From CAYUWG01 sp964448285 (GTDB lineage: Bacteria > Bacteroidota > Ignavibacteria > SZUA-365), in assembly GCA_964448285.1 (NCBI GenBank), contig CAYUWG010000082.1, positions 1 to 13,569 of the forward strand: a stretch of 13,569 nucleotides of DNA. The letters run 5' to 3'. Numbering within the stretch: the stretch's first letter is position 1; each line of letters starts with the position of its first letter. Both the position numbers and the translations under genes were made by a program. The notes beneath the pieces were generated by a model. The model was given only the letters and a program-made list of their open reading frames with translations, was not told where the DNA came from and made no database searches. This document shows, one piece after another, positions 1 to 6,316 of this stretch.

Positions 1-68
1 ATCGCGCACATCATCCCGGCGGCACCGGCACCGACAATGACGACATCGACTCGTGATTTCGCAGTCAT
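1..68 (-). CDS. FAD/NAD(P)-binding oxidoreductase, N-terminal fragment (cut by window edge)
   Basis: Reading the minus strand from an ATG at 68 gives 22 codons before the window ends. The peptide begins M-T-A-K-S-R and continues VDVVIVGAGAAGMMCA. Residues 13-18 form the GxGxxG dinucleotide-binding turn (G13, G15, G18) right after a hydrophobic beta strand, the classic start of a Rossmann-fold flavoprotein. The form GAGAAGMM resembles the HI0933/BaiN 'aminoacetone oxidase' family of FAD-binding proteins, but 22 residues cannot separate this from other FAD enzymes. The gene is divergent from the HMA-AraC regulator, with 58 bases between the two starts, so they may share a control region. A GGAG lies about 17 bases upstream of the ATG, which is far for a ribosome site. 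Family call is an inference; FAD/NAD binding is well supported by the motif. Confidence 0.72.
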   Translation of the reverse strand, partial: MTAKSRVDVVIVGAGAAGMMCA

Positions 69-126
69 GCACAAAGATACCGGCGCTCCGTTGCATTTCG
101 TTTTTCGTCGTCATAGGTTTTCGTCC

Positions 127-699
127 ATGAACGCTGCACCGACCCGGACATTGCATATCAAGAACATGGTTTGTGACCGGTGTATTCGCGTGGTCAGGGA
201 GGAATTGCAGAAGTTAGGGTACGCGGTAAAGAGCATCACGCTTGGCGAAGCGATAATCGAATCGGATGCGATAGACCGCGAAGTCATTCGACGCATGCTC
301 GATGAAAACGGCTTCGAGCTCCTCGATGACCGGCGACAGAAACTCGTCGAAAAGATCAAGAACGCGATAGTCAAACTCGTTCACTATACCGACCTCGAAC
401 GCTTCCACGGAAAGATCTCCGACTTCATCAGCAGCGAAGTCGATGCGGATTACCACATGCTCTCATCACTCTTCTCATCGACCGAGGGCGTGACGATCGA
501 ACGCTACGTCATCCTGCAAAAGATCGAGCGCGTGAAGGAGTTGATGAAATACGACGAACTCACGCTCAGCGAGATCGCATACAAGCTCGGTTACAGCAGC
601 GTCGCGCATCTTTCGAATCAATTCCGGCAAGTCACCGGCATGTCCCCATCGCAATACAAGAAGACCGGCGTCACACGCAAGCCTCTGGATAAAGTGTAG
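127..699 (+). CDS. AraC-family transcriptional regulator with N-terminal HMA (metal-binding) domain
   Basis: This 190-residue protein joins two domains. Residues 7-75 look like a ferredoxin-like HMA fold with the metal loop NMVCDRC (C16 and C19 form the CxxC pair). Residues 95-187 form an AraC-type DNA-binding domain, with LTLSEIAYKLGYSS (from L145) as the first helix-turn-helix region and SVAHLSNQFRQVTGMSPSQY as the typical AraC tail. Related HMA-AraC proteins occur in Bacteroidota/Chlorobiota, to my knowledge without a settled function. I chose ATG 127 over in-frame ATGs at 37 and 67 because the divergent FAD gene starts at 68 and HMA homology begins just after 127. The ribosome site is weak (ATAGG about 10 bases upstream). 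The nearby CopZ-like and CopA genes suggest copper sensing and control of that operon; this is inference, and the gene may also act on the divergent neighbour. Confidence 0.88.
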   Translation: MNAAPTRTLHIKNMVCDRCIRVVREELQKLGYAVKSITLGEAIIESDAIDREVIRRMLDENGFELLDDRRQKLVEKIKNAIVKLVHYTDLERFHGKISDFISSEVDADYHMLSSLFSSTEGVTIERYVILQKIERVKELMKYDELTLSEIAYKLGYSSVAHLSNQFRQVTGMSPSQYKKTGVTRKPLDKV

Positions 700-707
700 T
701 GCCATTG

Positions 708-763
708 GGATTACGGATTACAGATTCCTGATTTCGGATTACGGATTACGGATTTCGGATTCC
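708..763. repeat. Eight tandem heptamers, GGATTAC type
   Basis: Starting 8 bases after the regulator's stop codon, the sequence divides exactly into eight 7-base units: GGATTAC, GGATTAC, AGATTCC, TGATTTC, GGATTAC, GGATTAC, GGATTTC, GGATTCC. Four are identical and the others differ by one to three bases from GGATTAC. The array is intergenic, so slippage would change spacing, not a protein. It could be a simple-sequence expansion or part of a transcription end region. No function is assigned. Confidence 0.9.
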
Positions 764-948
764 GTAGGGATTTTTTTCGTGCCTGAGATAAGTCATTTTT
801 TTTTTGCACCTATGCTCTGAGATTGCCTGCGAGCGAACCAAGCACTGTTGGGGCTTCGTACGATAAAGGGCAAAGGAGACAGAGCACGTGCAGCATCACA
901 CATGCATAGTGACTACAGCGGACGAATAACTCATAAGGAAAAACACCC
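764..948. other. Gap between regulator and lipoprotein with two poly-T runs
   Basis: After the heptamer array there are two T runs, seven T at 771-777 and ten T at 796-805. They might end transcription of the regulator, but I see no convincing hairpin in front of either. The rest, up to the lipoprotein start, holds no supported gene. A 13-codon GTG reading frame at 888-929 with AAGGAG in front (873-878) is present, but it is too short to support. Confidence 0.4.
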
Positions 949-1989
949 ATGAAACGACTCGCCATACACGTTTGCTTTCTCGCGGGGATATCGCTTGCGC
1001 TGTTTGCGCTCCACTCCTGCACGGATGACAACCCGGTGAAATCCCCTCCCTCCGCACCCGACACCACTAACCACAGCTTCGTCTGGCACACCGACACGCT
1101 CGGCGACTGGCTCTCGCGGGTGAACGACGTGTTCTGCCTCTCCGAGACGGACGCCTGGGCCGTGGGATGGTTTTACAAGCGGGACGATGCCGGTAAAGTG
1201 ATCGACAGCTTGTCCACCAACGCAGCCCACTGGGATGGAGAGAAGTGGACGTTGATGAGGATAAAAGTAAAATTCAGAGAATACCCTGTGCTTTGGGAGC
1301 CGCGATCGGTTTTCGCTCTCTCAAACGAAGATCTGTGGTTCGACCAGGCACATTGGAACGGTCATGAGTGGAAGGGCTACGATTTGAATACGATTGCCAG
1401 GGGAGCAGCAAACAAGATTTGGGGAAAAGCACCGAATGACATGTATTTCGTCGGTCTAAACGGCTCCCTTCTCCGTTGGGACGGCATCCGCTTTTACGAG
1501 ATGGGCTACGCGACGACCGCCGCGAACTTGGACGTGTGGGGATGGGAAGACACGTTGTACGTGGCGGTGACGGATTACGATCTGGATAGCAGGTATCCGG
1601 GGTACATGATCAAGCTCGTAAACGGACGCGTGCAAGGCAAGGAGACGTTTACGTATGGAGTACAAATCGCCGTATGGGGCATGGAAGGCATCTGGTATGC
1701 CGGAGGAGGTTCCGGCCTCCTGAGAAAGAGCGGAGCGATGTGGAAATTGATCCGGGGTTATGAGACGCCAATCAAAGGAATCCGAGGAACGGCGCTGAAC
1801 GATGTATATGTCGTCATGGAGGAAGGAAAGATTCTCCATTACAACGGCAGCTCGTGGGCAGTAGTGAAACCCTTCGAGCGAAGTGGAATCTTCTTCCCGC
1901 ATGGCTTATCCGTGACGGGGAGTATGGTTCTTGCCGCCGGGAATTTGAATCAACGCGCGATCGTCTATCGCGGCTACAGGCAAGAATGA
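949..1989 (+). CDS. Beta-propeller lipoprotein of unknown function
   Basis: The 346-residue product starts with a lipoprotein signal: a basic start (MKR), a hydrophobic stretch and a lipobox-like LHSC with C24 as the lipidation site (H at -2 is slightly atypical). The mature protein has a recurring pattern of about 40 residues, hydrophobic-x-W/R-G/A-x-x-x-x-D-hydrophobic-Y/W-x-V-G. It is clear near residues 58, 120, 156, 195, 240 and 277, with a weaker one near 313, so a seven-bladed propeller is plausible. Similar FCB-group proteins are often mislabelled 'glucosyltransferase'; I see no enzymatic motif. It is probably anchored at the outer or inner membrane facing the periplasm or exterior. 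AAGGA at 935-939, 9 bases before the ATG, supports the start. It sits between the regulator and the copper genes with large gaps on both sides, so co-regulation is not implied. Confidence 0.82.
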   Translation: MKRLAIHVCFLAGISLALFALHSCTDDNPVKSPPSAPDTTNHSFVWHTDTLGDWLSRVNDVFCLSETDAWAVGWFYKRDDAGKVIDSLSTNAAHWDGEKWTLMRIKVKFREYPVLWEPRSVFALSNEDLWFDQAHWNGHEWKGYDLNTIARGAANKIWGKAPNDMYFVGLNGSLLRWDGIRFYEMGYATTAANLDVWGWEDTLYVAVTDYDLDSRYPGYMIKLVNGRVQGKETFTYGVQIAVWGMEGIWYAGGGSGLLRKSGAMWKLIRGYETPIKGIRGTALNDVYVVMEEGKILHYNGSSWAVVKPFERSGIFFPHGLSVTGSMVLAAGNLNQRAIVYRGYRQE

Positions 1990-2078
1990 AATTATCAGAC
2001 AGGCTCATCACCATGAACCGAACCCACTTCCTGCGATTCTTCGCACTTGCCCTCAATGGTTTGAGATTACATCCATGA
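1986..2078 (+). other. Short reading frame overlapping the lipoprotein stop (possible gene remnant)
   Basis: An ATG overlaps the lipoprotein stop codon (ATGA) and opens 30 codons. An internal ATG at 2013 begins MNRTHFLRFFALAL, which resembles the start of a signal peptide, then the frame stops. No good ribosome site precedes the inner ATG. It may be the stub of a truncated secreted or lipoprotein gene, or chance. Confidence 0.2.
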
Positions 2079-2117
2079 AACAACCGACCCCCGCGTTCTG
2101 ACACTATTCGCTGAATT

Positions 2118-2143
2118 GTCATTTCTGAAAAAGCGGGAATCCA
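2118..2143. repeat. Single copy resembling the dispersed GTCATTC...AAAGCGGGAATCC repeat
   Basis: The bases GTCATTTCTGAAAAAGCGGG followed by AATCCA resemble the dispersed intergenic repeat GTCATTCCCGCGAAAGCGGGAATCC, which recurs in many bacterial genomes. The left arm is degenerate here, so its usual palindrome is weak. Recognition is from memory, and only one copy is visible in this window. Confidence 0.45.
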
Positions 2144-2159
2144 TTTCACGCGCTCGTGG

Positions 2160-2305
2160 CAATGAGACATGAAAGCGATACCGCTTTCACCCTCCGACAA
2201 CGCTCAGGATGACGAGGGATGACTTCCTATAAAGCCTCCAATGAGACGATGAGAGAGACGTTCATTCATCCTTCGACTTCGCTCAGGACGACGAGGGGGG
2301 ACTTC
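2160..2305. repeat. Tandem direct repeat, 79-bp period, two diverged copies
   Basis: Copy A covers 2160-2226 and copy B 2239-2305. Both open with the identical CAATGAGAC (2160-2168 and 2239-2247) and close with a 38-base block (2189-2226 and 2268-2305) matching at 31 of 38 positions, including CGCTCAGGA and GACGAGGG. The middles have diverged. The conserved core CTTCGACTTCGCTCAGGA (copy B) is like the dispersed intergenic repeat found near gene ends in many genomes. Copy A also contains an 8-bp hairpin, TGAAAGCG (2170-2177), loop ATAC, CGCTTTCA (2182-2189). The stretch 1990-2398 holds no other supported gene. Confidence 0.75.
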
Positions 2306-2398
2306 ACATCATGCAAAACATCCCGCCGATTCTGTAACGCAACGCCATCGTGATTTTCGTTGATTGCAATTGGAAATTGATTCACATGGAGCAACATC

Positions 2399-2635
2399 AT
2401 GAAAGCAGAACTCACGATTAACGGAATGACATGCAACCACTGCGTGATGGCAGTGCGAAAGGCGCTTGCGCAGATTGAAGGACTCGACGTGGAGGACGTT
2501 CAGATCGGAAAGGCCGCCGTGTCTTATGACGACGATCGCGTCACATCATCTCAGATCGAGGACGCAATCGCGCAAGCGGGATACTCCGTGAACCGGACTC
2601 ACGCAATCACACTGCCGATGCGAGATGAACACTGA
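2399..2635 (+). CDS. copZ: CopZ-like heavy-metal-associated domain protein (copper chaperone)
   Basis: This 78-residue protein is a single HMA domain. GMTCNHC near the N-terminus gives the CxxC metal site, followed by the usual helix (VMAVRKALAQIEGL) and the closing IEDAIAQAGYSV. The family binds Cu+ and hands it to a P1B ATPase or a regulator in the cytoplasm. The ATG is preceded by GGAG (2388-2391) at 7 bases. Its last 11 bases overlap the start of copA, so the two are almost certainly cotranscribed and translationally coupled. The C-terminal tail THAITLPMRDEH extends slightly past the domain. Cu+ is the likely ligand from context; other soft metals cannot be excluded from sequence. Confidence 0.88.
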   Translation: MKAELTINGMTCNHCVMAVRKALAQIEGLDVEDVQIGKAAVSYDDDRVTSSQIEDAIAQAGYSVNRTHAITLPMRDEH

Positions 2636-4919
2636 AGCGACTTCTCCTTCTGAGCAAACGCTCTCCCTTCCCATCGAGGGAATGACGTGCGCAAGCTGCG
2701 TGGTCCGCGTTGAAAAAGCGCTCATGAAAGTCGATGGAGTGAAGGATGCAAGCGTGAACCTTGCGACGAACAAAGCAACCGTCACCTTCGATGCCGGACA
2801 CGTTCCCATGGACTCACTGCGTAACGCCGTTCAGGACTCGGGTTATACGCTCGTCGTTCCAAAGCATGGGCAGGAACATGACTCCATGGACATGATGGAT
2901 CACATGCATCACGATGATGGTTCGCTCGCGTCGCTCAGGCGCGAGTTTTTCTTTGCACTCATCCTGACGATCCCGATCAGCGCCATCAGCATGCTGGTCA
3001 TGGCCGAATGGTTCATGCGACTATGGCCTCTCACGATGGAAGACACGAACAAAGTGCTTCTCGTCTTGACGACGCCGGTGATGTTTCTCTCCGGCAAGAG
3101 GTTCTTTCACGGCCTCCTGATGACAGCGAAGCATTTCACGGCGGATATGAATACGCTCGTGGCCGTCGGAACCGGTGCGGCATTTTCCTATAGCGCTCTC
3201 GCGGTTCTCTTTCCGCATTGGTTCGGTCTTCACTCGGGACATGCAGACGTGTACTTCGACACGTCCGCCGTCATCATTACACTGATACTTCTTGGTCGTG
3301 TTCTGGAATCCGGAGCGAAGCACAGCGCATCGAGCGCTATTCAGAAGCTGATCGGATTGCAACCAAAAACTGCGCGGGTTCGGCGGAACGGTTCGGAATC
3401 CGACGTCCCGATTTCCGAAGTGGTCACAGACGACATCGTACTCGTTCGACCCGGTGAGAAAATTCCCGTTGACGGAGTGGTCACCCAAGGCACGACTTCA
3501 GTGGATGAATCGCTGGTCACCGGCGAAAGCATGCCCGTCGAAAAACGGATCGGTGACCGCCTGATCGGTGGTTCGATCAACGCACAGGGAAGCATTGAAT
3601 TTCGCGCGACAGCCGTCGGTAAACAGACGGTGCTCGCGAACATCATCCGGCTCGTTGAGCAGGCACAGGGTTCCAAAGCTCCGGTACAGAAACTTGTCGA
3701 TCGCATCGCTTCCGTGTTCGTGCCTGTTGTTATCGGTCTCGCGATCATCACGTTTGGACTTTGGTTCTTTGTTGACGATGCGGGATTCACAACCGCGCTT
3801 GTTCACTTCATCGCTGTTCTCATCATCGCGTGCCCGTGTGCTTTGGGTCTCGCGACACCGACGGCAATCATGGTCGGCGTCGGCGTCGGAGCGGATCATG
3901 GCATCCTCATCAAGAATGCGGAATCGCTCGAACGTGCTCACACGATCGATACGATCGTGCTCGACAAAACGGGAACCATCACCGAAGGCCGCCCGGCAGT
4001 AACCGACCTGTTGCCGCTCGATGGACTTACGAAAGATGAGATTCTCCCTCTCATCGCATCGGCGGAGAAGGCTTCCGAGCATCCGCTTGGACGAGCGATC
4101 GTTGATTACGCGAATGAGAAACGCGTCACACTCAGCAAGGTCGAGTCATTCCAGTACCTGCCCGGGGCAGGGATCAACGTCATCATCGAAGGGGACTTCA
4201 TCACCGTCGGCAACGAACGCATGATGCGTGAGTACGCAATCGAGATCAGTGGGCACGACCAGACGGTAAGCGCGCTTTCGCATGAAGGTAAAACCGCAGT
4301 CTTTGCCGCTCGGAATGGAAGTCTCATCGGAATCATCGCCATCGCGGACAGAATCCGACCGTCCTCGCGAGAAGCGATTCGGTACTTGCGTCAACGCGGC
4401 ATTCGAACAGTGATGCTAACGGGCGATGCAGAAGCGACGGCGCGTGCAATCGCCGCACAGGCCGGTGTCGATGAAGTGATTGCGCAAGTTCTGCCCGACG
4501 ACAAAGCGGGGCGGATAAAGGCGCTGCAGGACGGGAAGCATACTGTCGCGATGGTCGGCGATGGCGTGAACGATGCGCCCGCTCTCGCCCAGGCGGACGT
4601 AAGTATTGCGATGGGAAGCGGCACCGACGTCGCGATGGAAACAGCGGACATCACGCTTATGCGCAGCGACCTCCTGAGCGTCGTCGATGCGATAAGGCTT
4701 TCCGAACGAACACTTCGAAAGATCAAGCAGAATCTTTTCTGGGCGTTCATCTACAACGTCGTCGGCATCCCGCTTGCAGCCGTCGGATTACTCACGCCGG
4801 TCATTGCCGCAGGCGCAATGGCGTTCAGCTCGGTAAGCGTCGTGACGAATGCTCTGCTGTTGAGAAAGGGATTGGTAAAAAGGGAGCGTAGCCGTAGTGG
4901 GATTTCATTGTTGCTGTGA
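2625..4919 (+). CDS. copA: Cu+-exporting P1B-type ATPase
   Basis: The 764-residue product has every hallmark of a P1B-1 ATPase, which uses ATP to move Cu+ from cytoplasm to periplasm. In order: an N-terminal HMA domain with GMTCASC (C22, C25); a Met/His-rich linker (MDMMDHMHHDDG, about residues 87-98); TGES actuator motif at 299-302; the membrane metal site CPC at 403-405; the phosphorylated aspartate D447 in DKTGT; HP at 486-487 in the nucleotide domain; and GDGVND at 645-650. Late-helix residues Y710-N711 and M732-x-x-S735-S736 are the Cu+-selectivity signatures, which argue against Zn or Cd. There is a single N-terminal HMA domain, and the length is normal for that form. It starts inside the copZ end (11-base overlap). 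The C-terminal tail is short and basic, then hydrophobic. Confidence 0.96.
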   Translation: MNTEATSPSEQTLSLPIEGMTCASCVVRVEKALMKVDGVKDASVNLATNKATVTFDAGHVPMDSLRNAVQDSGYTLVVPKHGQEHDSMDMMDHMHHDDGSLASLRREFFFALILTIPISAISMLVMAEWFMRLWPLTMEDTNKVLLVLTTPVMFLSGKRFFHGLLMTAKHFTADMNTLVAVGTGAAFSYSALAVLFPHWFGLHSGHADVYFDTSAVIITLILLGRVLESGAKHSASSAIQKLIGLQPKTARVRRNGSESDVPISEVVTDDIVLVRPGEKIPVDGVVTQGTTSVDESLVTGESMPVEKRIGDRLIGGSINAQGSIEFRATAVGKQTVLANIIRLVEQAQGSKAPVQKLVDRIASVFVPVVIGLAIITFGLWFFVDDAGFTTALVHFIAVLIIACPCALGLATPTAIMVGVGVGADHGILIKNAESLERAHTIDTIVLDKTGTITEGRPAVTDLLPLDGLTKDEILPLIASAEKASEHPLGRAIVDYANEKRVTLSKVESFQYLPGAGINVIIEGDFITVGNERMMREYAIEISGHDQTVSALSHEGKTAVFAARNGSLIGIIAIADRIRPSSREAIRYLRQRGIRTVMLTGDAEATARAIAAQAGVDEVIAQVLPDDKAGRIKALQDGKHTVAMVGDGVNDAPALAQADVSIAMGSGTDVAMETADITLMRSDLLSVVDAIRLSERTLRKIKQNLFWAFIYNVVGIPLAAVGLLTPVIAAGAMAFSSVSVVTNALLLRKGLVKRERSRSGISLLL

Positions 4920-4921
4920 AG

Positions 4922-4933
4922 CGAATATATTCG
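4922..4933. promoter_or_regulatory. 12-bp perfect palindrome just after copA
   Basis: CGAATATATTCG lies three bases (4919/4922) beyond the copA stop and reads the same on both strands. With no loop it is a poor terminator, so a dimeric protein binding site is more likely if it works at all. Chance is possible. Confidence 0.3.
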
Positions 4934-4969
4934 ATCAGCGATCAAGACAGCCGCAAGTGTGCGACTGGC

Positions 4970-5043
4970 GAGAATAACCTCTCCTTGGCCGCTTTTTTTT
5001 ATGGCAATTTTTTGATTCCTACACCAACGATTCGGTTATTCTC
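4970..5043. repeat. 10-bp inverted repeat flanking a T-run, between copA and the pseudogene
   Basis: GAGAATAACC (4970-4979) is matched exactly by its complement GGTTATTCTC (5034-5043), with 54 bases between. An eight-T run (4993-5000) lies inside. It sits between convergent genes, where termination of both would be expected, but the loop is too long for a standard intrinsic terminator. Confidence 0.35.
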
Positions 5044-5101
5044 CTTGAAGAATCTTGGATGAAGGTTTTTCCACTCCATGCTATTGTTTTACATCGTCAT
5101 C

Positions 5102-5915
5102 TCACGATAGAACACGTTCGCGCAATATGTCTGCTGCTTGTATGAGGTTGGACTTTGGTATCACGGTTGTTCGCATTGAATCATCAGCAATGGAAATCAA
5201 TCCTGTAGTTGTCGAAATCCAGACACCTCCTGTAACAGGATTCGAAATCATCGTTAAAATGTAATCTTGCATCGACGATTGCGGAATATATCCGAATGGA
5301 TCCAAGGTGAATGATGAATTGGTCTGTATGTTATAGCATAATATCTTCCTGCGATTCGCACAGGTCCAGATTTCATCTCTCGTTCGATAGTAAGACATAC
5401 TGCGTGCATTGATGACTATATAACCCGTCCGTCCTGTCACCCGTCGCCCTCGGACGGATGGATACTGTAGCATCCTTCACTGGTTCCAATCCACAACCTC
5501 TTCCGTGCACGAGGAGTATTGAGGATGTTCCGATGAGAGAACGCAGTTTCCCATCACTTAGCTGAAGGAGTTCCGTCACTTTGCCATCCTGAGCCACCTG
5601 GAACACCCCTTCATCTTCGGCAATCCAAAGTCCCCGGTTAGTGCTGTCAAGGCACATACTGAGGACGACACTGTTGGAGAATTTCTTGTTCGGAGATTCG
5701 AACCTGGAGAAGCTATATCCATCGAAGCGGCATACTCCGAGGTTTGTACCAATCCAAATGAAACCAGAACTGTCTTGCACAATCGTATTGACGTGATTTG
5801 CAGGCAATCCTTCAGTAGCACGATACCACTTGATTTGATTCGTCTGAGCGGACAAACTGGTCATAAGACAAGGCCATAGAAGCATCGAAGCGATCATAAC
5901 ACGAAACGCAGTCAT
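5102..5915 (-). pseudogene. Decayed Reg_prop (two-component regulator propeller) gene, frameshifted and truncated
   Basis: From ATG 5915 the frame opens with a signal peptide (MTAFRVMIASMLLW...LSAQ) and the typical Reg_prop pattern GLPANHVNTIVQDSSGFIWI followed by GTNLGVCRFDGYSF. The reading then has to change frame twice. Around 5520-5437 a second frame carries the blade signature KRLWIGTSEGCYSIHPSEG and then stops (TGA 5439-5437). From about 5435 a third frame continues with SYYRTRDEIW and the blade GGVWISTTTGLISI until a stop at 5104-5102. Both shifts have the sign expected of single-base losses. Intact family members continue for many more blades and usually end in a Y_Y_Y domain plus histidine kinase or DNA-binding domain; none is visible here. 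It is probably a dead periplasmic sensor remnant. Sequencing error could explain one shift, not the missing remainder. Confidence 0.8.
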
Positions 5916-6316
5916 AGAATGAAAATAAACATTTCTACAGTGTCGAGGAAGAAGACCTTGATTCGAAGATAACGAGGAGTTTTCCGTTGTTTCGTAATGG
6001 CGCCAACCTACAGAAGTTCACTTTTACCATTGCTCATGACTTCTCGCTTCATAGCAGTGTATCTCGTCGAATTCCGTAAGGATGGCCCCAGAACGATATC
6101 ACCGCATAGTTTCCACGTCGAAGTAGATTTAGAAAGCCGATGTGTGCGAAAAAAAGCATGATGATGTAATCCGACCAATTCTTTAAGGACGAAGAACCAG
6201 AAGATCGATACTCGATTCCAAAGGTTTATTATGCCAAGCAACTATGGAACTCGATGACAGCGCTCTCGCAACCAATGTGTATTCACGGAGGAATTCAGTA
6301 AAATTATTCTCAATGT
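5916..6316. other. A/T-rich gap with no supported gene
   Basis: About 400 bases between the pseudogene start and the efflux operon. Small reading frames exist on both strands (for example minus 6241-6008 and plus 5997-6161), but none shows a recognisable motif or ribosome site. A GGAGG at 6287-6291 is too far (25 bases) from the tolC-like ATG to act as its ribosome site. Composition is visibly richer in A/T than the neighbouring operon, as in the pseudogene. The operon promoter should lie here, but I could not place it. Confidence 0.5.

Noticed and set aside
37..126. N-terminal extension of the HMA-AraC regulator to ATG 37 or 67
   Set aside because: It would overlap the divergent FAD gene start, and the extra residues do not belong to the HMA domain.
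708..763. CRISPR array
   Set aside because: Units are 7 bases with no spacers; it is a simple tandem repeat.
888..929. 13-codon GTG reading frame with AAGGAG ahead, upstream of the lipoprotein
   Set aside because: Too short to support, no attenuator-like structure seen, not in frame with the next gene.
5055..5264. 69-codon plus-strand open frame
   Set aside because: It is antisense to the Reg_prop pseudogene, whose blade motifs explain the sequence better.
6008..6241. 77-codon minus-strand open frame in the gap before tolC
   Set aside because: No motif, no ribosome site, A/T-rich context; treated as chance.
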